DNA from: Coptis chinensis
Lineage: Eukaryota > Streptophyta > Magnoliopsida > Ranunculales > Ranunculaceae
Direction of reading: 5' to 3'
Assembly (NCBI GenBank): GCA_015680905.1
Contig: CM027377.1
Span: 55,759,501 to 55,823,500, forward strand
Length of the DNA stretch: 64,000 nt
The position numbers were made by a program, and so were the translations under genes. Below the pieces are notes generated by a model. The model was not told the DNA's origin. It saw only the letters and a program-made list of their open reading frames with translations, and searched no databases. Every line of letters begins with the position of its first letter. The first letter of the stretch is position 1. Positions 57,022 through 64,000 of the stretch are shown in pieces.

Positions 57022-59786
57022 TGATAACCCGTAAAAACTAAACTAGATTACTCTAACTTTATTCTTACGGTATCAATTATTTATTTCCTACTCTCACATA
57101 TATATTCATGCAATATATAGAGTACGGAATCATTCCACTCTTAACTCTCTAGACTTAAACGAATTCAACTAATCAAACACAAAGAACAATGGTGAGAGTA
57201 ATGTGTGATGTGAAATTTCTATTCTACGATTATACTATGGATTCAAATAACTCTAAATTAACTAAACTAATAAAAATATAGATGAATCAAATATGGAGAA
57301 AGATAGAGAGAGATTGAAATCCACTTTTTAAGTTCTTAACATGCTAGCATAGATTTGTATAGAAAACCCTAGTCTAGATATTCTCACGCAAGATTTAAAT
57401 ATAAAAACTAGACCTTTAATAATCCCTAATTACTTTATACTATCTCTAGTCCTAAAATAATTAGCATGAGAGAAAGCTTGTTCCCATTCTCATGGCAAAC
57501 TCACTATTCTCTAGCTTAGGTTAAACTCTTCTTATCTCTAAGTCAAGAAAAACATAAACTTAATATCTAAACAACAAATCTATACTAACAAATCGAGTCC
57601 TCTCAAAGCTTCATTCAATTCCCTCTAACGGAAGTTTAGCTTTGATTCATGGGACTATCATGAACAAAATAATGAAAAGAATACATAATAGAAAGAGAAG
57701 CAATTGAATTGAATAATAATTAAGCTTTTATTAAATGGTTCTAATGGAGGCTACAAAGCTAAATCTAAATTAAAACAAGGTAATAGAACTAATTACTTGA
57801 ATTCTAAAAGTAATTGTGATTCTAAATAATAATCTACTTTGTTCTAACACTAATTAATTCAAGGTAAAAACTAGATCTAAAAGAAGCTATTGGAACTAAT
57901 TAATGGAGTCTAACCTAATTTTATAATCTAGATCTAACTATCCTTAAGAGCTAAGTCTTCTTCATACAAATGGAGGAGACCAGACCCACTTTTTCGTGCA
58001 TGGGCTAAGGAGCCATGTTTTGGGCCGGAGAATCGAGCCCATAACCCAATTCTTCAGTCCACAGATGCCTTTTCAGGTTGGATTTGACTTCCATAGACTT
58101 TTCTCTCACTTTTGCTCATCTAATTAGATCAAGGCTTGGACCATTGGAAAGAACTTTCCGAGCCGGTCGTTTTGACATAAGGTAGGCCCAATTCTGAGGT
58201 CTGAGTCCAAAGATACGGTGTTCGGAAGTTCTACTAACTTTTGTGCGCTGTTTCTACCCACGTTGACTTTGACTTTTCAGCTTTGACCGGGCTTTAAAAA
58301 GGCTTTTTCTCCTTGAATCTTGGCCTTTAATCACAGAACTTCCTAGCAACCCACCCTTGCTCCTTTATCTCGCAAAAGGGGCGCATTTCTGCACATATTC
58401 GACTCAAATGCCTAAAATACATAAGAACACGATAGTAGTGTAAAAACCATTATTCAGAATGCAAATATTTCTACAAACCGCGAGAACCACGCGTAGCGGA
58501 ATTAATGGGTTTTCATGATTTGGATAGAGAGCATACATTTTAGATCCAGTTTTGATAACTCTGAGAATCCAAGCTTTATGAATCCGTATCAACAATCAAC
58601 CTCTTGATCTTCTGTTGTATTCCTTTAGAACAGATTGGACGTTGTGTGGGCAATGATCTACCAATCCCCTTATTTCTCTCAAGATTAGAAACGAATTCAG
58701 ATCTACTTTTCTTGCCTCTTTTTCAGAACAATGAATAGTAAATTTTGGCAAGAGAGAGAGTATTCTATTTATAGGCTACAACAGGGAACATGAGGAGAAA
58801 TTAGGGTTGGGCCTCCTGACGGGCTTGGGCTTCCTATGTTCGCCCCGAACACACGCCCCAGTCCGTCAACAAATGGCTTATTTCACTAAAGGCCATTGTT
58901 GCACTACCACCCTAATCCCAAATTACATGTCAGTGTTTATGGGCTCCATATTATATGCTCGTTGATCTCCCCATGTTTAAGATATCGAATGTCCGTTGAT
59001 TAAGTCAAGTTACTGACAACTACATTAATCAACTTCTTATGTCCTTGAGTAGTACCACTCAACCTCATTGTCATGTCGGAATAAATCCACTTGTAGGGTT
59101 TACATGACAATCTTTTTGAGCTCCTCAAGGGGACATCATCAACCCGACTTCTTGCGGCACACAGATTCCTTCTATAATCAACAACACACCTTACATACAA
59201 TATCATTACCCAATCCATCGAGTTTGTTGATTCACAAATGAATCTCACTCATTGATGATTTAAAGCAATGTACAATGCATGTAAGTTCCCGTTATTATAT
59301 CCGGATTAGGAGGACAAGCATCCATAATAACAGAGTGTTTGTTCTCTTATATAATCAGTATAAGGAGAAACAACCTCACTTGGTCCTGTTCAATACACAC
59401 AAAGTGTACTAGTGTAATCCTATAGTCAAGATAGACTAATACCAGATTATACTACAACCGTACTAATGGTTTGTCCAAATCCATTGAGGTTGTGAATGAT
59501 TACTTATACTTTATAAGGTACTGATGATATGATCTTCTGTGTGTTCACACCATATCATCTACAACATAAATTATTAGACACATGTATATAACTAATAACA
59601 TTGTAATATGCATAACATTTGCCCATATGATTCTCATTCAAAATATAAAGAATTAAAGTTAATACAAAAGTAATGCTTTTAGTATATAACCCTATCAAGC
59701 TGTACTAACTCTTACTTATTAATCACATAATTGGTTAAAAGTGATATTGTTAAAGGGGTTAAAACTACAGTTTTGTGCTCTTATCA
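57022..59786 (-). repeat. N4 5' LTR (interrupted)
   Basis: Homologous to 49489-50990 over 57022-58438 and 59698-59786. The 1259-bp excess is the insertion at 58439-59697. Confidence 0.9.
58439..59697 (-). mobile_element. Solo LTR, probably Ty1/copia, inside the N4 5' LTR
   Basis: Sense (minus) begins TGATAGGGTTATATAC and ends in CA, with a TATA box CCTATAAATAGAATAC near 58770. Flanks read AGTAG and AGCTG; the empty site in the other N4 LTR reads AGCAG, so each duplicate differs from the target by one base. No coding sequence. The copia assignment is by general look only. Confidence 0.7.
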
Positions 59787-60918
59787 GCCATCTTCAACAT
59801 ACATACACTCCACTCTTCCAGGAGATACCGTATTAACTTGCCTGATCTCAGACTCTGCACTTTCTGCCCTTTCTAACCATATACCTTGCTGGTTTGTACT
59901 ATCCCCTGTAGCAACTATAGCAAGATTTTCTTGGTTCTCAACAGGCCTTGTGATCATCTTGTGGCTATTAGCAACCATCACTGCTAAAGGTTCCACATTA
60001 CCCCTAACTACTTGTTTTGTCCCTCTAACATCCACCTGCTCGCTTACTTTTTGGCCCTCAGCTGCATTTGGATTACATTGCACCTCCTTGTGTTGGCTTT
60101 CTGTGTGCACCTCAGCTGCATTTTGTAGTATAGTTCTTCTTGTCCACACCCGAGTAGTCCTTCCTGCTCATTTGTCCTCAATATGCTCAAACCGGTTGCA
60201 CTTACTACAGGACTACAGGACACATGCTTCCATGGGTATTCAATTGGTATTACCAACTCCCGATTTCCAGCCTTCACTTTGATAGATTCCTTATACACAT
60301 GATTTACAGGAAACTCTTTGCAAAATCTCGCAAATGATAACCTTCTCCGTTTAGCAATCGCATCATCCATAGACATAGGAGTTCCTCCAACCAAACTAGC
60401 AAGGTAAGACAACACATCAAATGTCCACATCTCCTTTGGAACATCCATCAACTTTACCCAGACTGGAGCTGAGGCCACCTTATTTCTGTAATTATCTACC
60501 ACAACCGTCCATGGTTTCACAACAAACACTACCCGCAATGAATACAGGCCCCTCTTCGAGTACCATCTGTCGATCCTCTGGGCTCATAAAGGTCATATAG
60601 AATAGCTCCTTTAAGCTTCCATTTTTTCTCCAATAAATCCTTAACCATTGGATACGAGAGCCTCGAGTCCAAAAAATATCCCACCAGGTACTCATCCCAT
60701 TGCTGGATACCTTGCTCAAGCAGATATTCAGGAAACTGAGGTACTTCTCCTACATAGATTGGAGTGTTCTCTTTGGAAGCTACTGTCGCTTCCTGACCCC
60801 CATTCTTACCGAACAGTGCACTCCAAGAATTAGTCTATGCATTTGTTCGTACACCAGCATCAACATTATTTAGAACTGATGACATCGGAGGAGGGTGTGG
60901 GTTACTCGTAGATGCCAT
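59787..60918 (-). pseudogene. LINE ORF1, N-terminal part (DUF4283-like)
   Basis: ATG at 60918 (MASTSNPHPPP), with an early in-frame stop near 60837. Readable blocks: SWSALFG, WDEYLVGYFLDSRLSYPMVK, LLEKKWKLKG, the MVLEEGPVFIAG strand, VVKPWTVVVDNYRNKVASAP, VWVKLMDVPKEMW, SYLASLVGGTPMSMD, and RLSFARFCKEF. These match the DUF4283 domain of plant L1 ORF1 proteins, RNA-binding partners of the LINE ribonucleoprotein. A long polar linker follows to 59787 where N4 cuts in (VEDG). Frameshifts lie near 60590, 60510 and 60140. No CCHC knuckle is seen in the surviving text. Confidence 0.85.
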
Positions 60919-61367
60919 ATAGAAAACATACTAACAACCTTTCCCCTATTGAACTATCACTATAAACCAGTGAAGGATTTTACCAATAGAGGTAGTAAGA
61001 AAAAAAAACATGATGGTTTAGAAAACTCTGAAGGATAGATTTGCACAGAGTGGCTTCCTTAACTGAACTCACACTGTTACTCAGTGTAGGATTTCACCAG
61101 AAGGAAAGGAAGCTTCTATCTCTCTGAACTCAGACTTGAGGATTTACCAGAGAGATCGAACTTGAAAGATTACACAGATGAGAACGAAGAGGTTGAGTTC
61201 CTAACCTGTTTCGCATAAAAAAGGAGGGAAGATTGCGATAAGAATTCTCACCTACTAAAATTTGCTATACAAAGGTAACTATGGAGCACTAGATACAGGA
61301 ATTAGGATATGCTTAAGTAACCCCCTGTCGCTCACTCAAGGTCCCCATGGATATAAAGCTAACCCCC
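60919..61367 (-). other. LINE 5' UTR
   Basis: About 450 bases without an ORF, starting (sense) GGGGGTTAGC. The 5' boundary is set where CACTA-1 subterminal sequence resumes; the A/T-rich target makes it uncertain by a few bases. Confidence 0.65.
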
Positions 61368-61423
61368 TTTTTTCTTTTGACATCACTTTTTAAGTGATGG
61401 GAAATGCCATTTATGTTGTAGTG
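61368..61423. mobile_element. CACTA-1 right terminus
   Basis: One ATCACTT..AAGTGATG dyad (61382-61399), then, inward on the minus strand, the terminus CACTACAACATAAATGGC ending at 61423. This is a canonical CACTA inverted-repeat start. The dyad matches those at 17660-17966. Confidence 0.8.
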
Positions 61424-61426
61424 ATA

Positions 61427-61804
61427 CTAATCTATTAACTTCTAGTGTAGCAACACCTAGGATGATCCCTTGGAATGAAATTCATTTCCTGGAATCATGG
61501 ACAGTTAGGAATGCTGTCCAGCTGCAGCCAATCATTAATAATAATTTGGATCAAATAATTTAATCTACTAAAGGTGAAGTGATATTAAACTTTAAAAAAC
61601 CTATTATTAAAAGAAGTTTGTCTTTGAGATCATCTTATAAGATTTCTATACCACAATCTTCTAGACATTCAGTTTCTGAAACTGAATCTATTTCCTAGTA
61701 TAATCAATCTGTAGAAGAGATTCGTATCTCTAAGCAATAGATACCACATGGTATCTATAAACAAAATGCTAGGGAATCTCCCACAGCCTCAGAGATGGAA
61801 TCAG
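61427..61804 (+). pseudogene. Possible endogenous pararetrovirus (caulimovirid) polyprotein relic
   Basis: A plus-strand reading of about 120 codons with at least three in-frame stops recalls the region after the movement-protein part of endogenous caulimovirid polyproteins in plant genomes: a Trp-containing start, a stretch ending in basic Arg/Ser-rich residues, and a Ser-rich, Glu-rich follow-on. The match is by memory and weak, since only a fragment remains between two CACTA ends. An alternative is another retroelement ORF. It is defective and short. Confidence 0.4.
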
Positions 61805-61869
61805 TACTAAAAAAAAGGTTTTTTATGACAATTTTTAACTATCATGAAATATATATCATGACACTTTCT

Positions 61870-62205
61870 GATTGAAAAACTAGCCGTCATTACTGAGGGT
61901 GTCATAAAAAGTCAACCAAAACCGTCATTAAATTTATGACGGTTCATAGAAAGACGTTGTAAAAGATCCTCCCATTATGACATGTATTAGTCTTTAAAAC
62001 GTCATAGTAGGTAAATTTTATTATGACACCTCATATGTAACCGTCATTAATTATAGTTAGAATCGTCAAGAAATTAACAATATTTTCTAACAGTTCACAT
62101 CGAAACCGTCATGAAATACCCATTGATTGTTGTAGAACCGTCATAAAATGCCTATCAACAAATAATTTACACTGTGACAGTTCTTCTACAACCGTCATCT
62201 ATTTT
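61870..62205. repeat. CACTA-2 subterminal repeat array
   Basis: The ACCGTCAT / ATGACGGT word and relatives recur roughly ten times in both orientations. The motif differs from that of CACTA-1 (ATCACTT). Confidence 0.7.
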
Positions 62206-62866
62206 TTATTTTTATCTATTTTTTATTTATATTATTATTATTATTATTAAATTTTTTTCAGTAAAAAATACTGTATAATAACCTGTAATTCAATTCCTAA
62301 CTTGTAAATTTATTTCACCAATAAAACAGCTATAAAATTTTCAAAAATAAAATTAGAACACCCACAGTAACTTCAATCCATATATTTTCAAACCATTCAA
62401 AAATACTTATTCCTTACATCAATTTATTATTTATCCAACATCACTGAAAAATGTTAGATATATTTATTTGATAGCACATTCAACCAAGCTAAAAATCATT
62501 CTAATCAACTCCATCATCAACAAATTAAGTATTATCCATCGATCGATCGAACGTTGTCAAACCTAAGAAACAAATAAAGTAAAGAAACATTATTAGTAAA
62601 TTTGCTACCAAAAGCTCAAGCCACTGACCAAAAACCGACTATTTTATATAGGCATGAGGATAACAATGCTATGAGACCTAGTTTAGTTCTCTCACAATTG
62701 AAGAAAAAATAAATGAAAATACCTACAATGCAAATGGACTGTGTAGTTCAAGATATACACTACTACATTTAAAATCATCCCATACCTCAAAGCAGCAAAC
62801 AAAATAAAAACATACAAAATACTATTATCGCAATACATACACATACCTTTGGCTTGGCGAGATAAA
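62206..62866. other. CACTA-2 AT-rich non-coding segment
   Basis: AT-rich, with a TTA/TAT run near 62235-62250. It would be 3' UTR or spacer after the Ulp1 stop. No ORF supported. Confidence 0.5.
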
Positions 62867-63534
62867 TCATTCGATAAAGTCAATAAACTCCATACGAATT
62901 TCAATAAACTCAGCAGTGGTATAGGTGATAGTGTTGGCCAGCTCCATTAGCTACACAAGTACGTCAAGTCAACAAAGAATTTAATATATGTGATATTCGT
63001 TTACAATAAAGAATTACATAGATATTTTAGAATATATTAGCAAGAAAGACTTGATAACCTTCGTCTTAATTGATTGACTAGGATCCATCATAAAATGTCT
63101 CATGAACCGCAAGACATAATATCCACACTCGTTTCCTCCTGGTTGAATTGGGCACTACACAAAAACATAAACAAATTGTCAAAACACATTCAATACACTA
63201 AGTAAATCTTTCACAATCAAGTACTGTATATTTACCTAACATAGTCCCACTCTGGTTCCACTATTTTTCCTTCACTTAATGCTAATGTTTTCATCCCACT
63301 AAAAAAATGAACTTTACAATTAAGCTACAAGTTGTTTGCATATATGACATACAAAATAAAAATAAGATTCATCAACTCACGTGTTCACCATGCATCTTAG
63401 CTTTATATCAAGGACACCTCTAGTTGAATCAAGAAAATATACTTTTTTTGCACTTACGTTAATAATTACCAAAACCCAATGAATCATATACAACCATATA
63501 TAGGCGTTAAGAAAGTACATGGATTCTAGTCGCG
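62867..63534 (-). CDS. Ulp1-like C48 cysteine protease, C-terminal exons (transposon-borne)
   Basis: Four exons can be read on the minus strand with consensus-like junctions. They are about 63534-63381 (IHWVLVIINVSAKKVYFLDS; donor GTGAGT), 63298-63241 (GMKTLALSEGKIVEPEWDY), 63154-63059 (CPIQPGGNECGYYVLRFMRH) and 62950-62867 (LMELANTITYTTAEFIEIRM, stop 62867-62869). Frame is kept across all three introns without stops. The catalytic set of the SUMO/Ulp1 family is visible: His in HW, Asp in FLDS, Gln in CPIQP, Cys in NECGYY. The N-terminal part and start are not identified. Such genes ride in plant CACTA and Mutator-like transposons; their role there is unknown. The 63241 donor (GTTAGG) is weak. 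Confidence 0.7.
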
Positions 63535-63602
63535 GTTTGCACAAACTTCAATCTATGTGAACAATTCAAACATAGAGGGGTTTGAAAAGAGTAATATTGA
63601 AC

Positions 63603-63990
63603 TCAATAAAATATATATACATATACCTCGCGTACCAGAAAATTATCCTTGCAACCTCCATATTTGAAGGGATTCCCTTCGTAACCATCATGGCATGCAT
63701 AACTGTAACCTCTTGGAGTAGTAATGCATAGGCTTCTTGGATCTTTACATGCACAAGTCGTTTGGTTTTCCTGGGCCTCTTGACATGATACATTTTTTCC
63801 ACCCACTCCATTACAGTAGGTAGTGGCTGCTGATATGGTTTACTAAGCTAGAGGACAATTTAAGCTTTTCGTACTGGGTGACGTCTTTGGCAGCTATGAT
63901 TGCATAGCTGCATTGAGATAACACTCAAGCTCGTTTCTCTGGACTCATGGCAAAACTGTCAGTCCTCCATGAATACGAGGTGGTTAGTTC
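63603..63990 (-). pseudogene. Wall-associated kinase (WAK) extracellular fragment
   Basis: 63806-63603 is open and reads GGKNVSCQEAQENQTTCACK, then CITTPRGYSYACHDGYEGNP and a GGCK end: the cysteine-rich EGF-like part at the end of exon 1 of WAK receptor genes. Upstream, to about 63990, SQCSYAIIAAKD resembles the preceding WAK-associated part, but with stops (TGA, TAA) and a shift at the run of A near 63798. No kinase or transmembrane part follows; the text runs into the Ulp1 exons about 70-100 bases on. It is a gene fragment, either captured by CACTA-2 or a remnant the transposon landed beside. Confidence 0.72.
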
Positions 63991-64000
63991 CTCAGGGAGA

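Larger units (their letters stand above)
49489..59786 (-). mobile_element. N4: compact pol-less Athila-like LTR retrotransposon in LINE ORF1
   Basis: Flanked by GCCAC (49484-49488) and GCCAT (59787-59791), a five-base duplication with one change. The 3' LTR (sense) is 49489-50990; the 5' LTR is 57022-59786, enlarged by a 1259-bp later insertion. Internal features: PBS, leader with GC words, gag, protease region, proline-rich tail, then non-coding sequence. ORFX and ORFY are both absent, and so is pol. Gag wording (MAKEQETPLS) groups it with N1. It is the smallest coding set in the family seen here. Confidence 0.92.
17978..61367 (-). mobile_element. L1-type LINE, about 6 kb, split by three LTR-element insertions
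   Basis: Its own segments, in sense order, are 61367-59787 (5' UTR, ORF1), 49483-49421 (ORF1), 23982-19914 (ORF1 end, most of ORF2) and about 18299-17978 (end of RNase H, 3' UTR, short poly-A). The intervening pieces are N4, N2 and a solo LTR, each with a target duplication. At the N4 and N2 junctions the ORF1 frame continues once the insertions are removed; the RNase H reading continues across the solo LTR. Layout (DUF4283-like ORF1, then EN-RT-zf-RVT-RNase H ORF2) is that of plant L1 elements. The LINE appears nearly full length. It inserted into CACTA-1. Confidence 0.88.
61805..64000 (-). mobile_element. CACTA-2: second CACTA-like element (one end in window) with Ulp1 gene
   Basis: A degenerate terminus (TACTAAAAAAAAGG, 61805) is followed by many copies of ACCGTCAT and its reverse up to about 62205, a subterminal array. 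Inside, on the minus strand, are Ulp1-like exons, a gene type often carried by plant CACTA and Mutator elements. The other end is beyond the window, so the extent is not known. Confidence 0.55.

Noticed and set aside
59000-59248. 82-codon ORF in the copia-like solo LTR
   Set aside because: LTR sequence, no domain.
59731-60282. 183-codon plus-strand ORF
   Set aside because: It is antisense to LINE ORF1 and starts inside the N4 LTR; no recognisable domain.

Overview
The window is from a plant nuclear genome, probably a eudicot. It is AT-rich and consists almost entirely of transposable elements inserted into one another. I see no intact single-copy host gene, tRNA, rRNA or CRISPR array. The plant assignment rests on Athila-type Ty3/gypsy pol motifs, a plant L1-type LINE (DUF4283-like ORF1, zf-RVT, RNase H), CACTA-type ends, a Ulp1-like transposon gene and a wall-associated-kinase (WAK) fragment.

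Layout, outermost to innermost. (1) A CACTA-like element (CACTA-1; left part out of view) holds X, a decayed pol-bearing Athila-like element (1-348, 9727 to about 15170), on its left. N1 (349-9726, TSD GTATT) sits inside X's integrase region. (2) CACTA-1 continues 15171-17977, is split by a roughly 6-kb LINE on the minus strand (17978-61367), and ends at 61423. (3) The LINE is split by a solo LTR in its RNase H domain (18300-19908, TSD GCGAG), by N2 (23983-49415, TSD TGAGT) and by N4 (49489-59786, TSD GCCAC/GCCAT), both in ORF1. (4) N2 is split by its relative N3 (25635-38259, TSD CACCC), which landed in N2's polypurine tract 8 bp from its LTR. N4's 5' LTR holds a probable copia solo LTR (58439-59697). 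(5) To the right lie a short pararetrovirus-like relic (61427-61804) and a second CACTA-like element (CACTA-2, 61805 to the window end) with Ulp1-protease exons and a WAK pseudogene fragment.

X, N1, N2, N3 and N4 are one superfamily: LTRs of about 1.1-1.6 kb starting TGATAAGAGCCC, a PBS resembling tRNA-Asp, and a T(G)TTTGGGGGTGG polypurine tract. X alone carries RNase H and integrase. N1-N4 lack reverse transcriptase, RNase H and integrase. They encode Gag, a retropepsin-like region (deleted in N1) and a proline-rich tail. N2 and N3 add two downstream ORFs, called ORFX and ORFY here; N1 keeps only ORFY, N4 has neither, and X keeps a stub of ORFX. In the fullest copies (N2, N3) ORFs are preceded by clusters of GC-rich dyads and followed by extra polypurine-tract-like G-runs, and ORFY has a TATA-like motif upstream. 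This modular, apparently non-autonomous retroelement family, with a pol-bearing relative in the same locus, is the best candidate for something not yet described. All retroelement ORFs here are frameshifted or carry stops, so this is a fossil locus.
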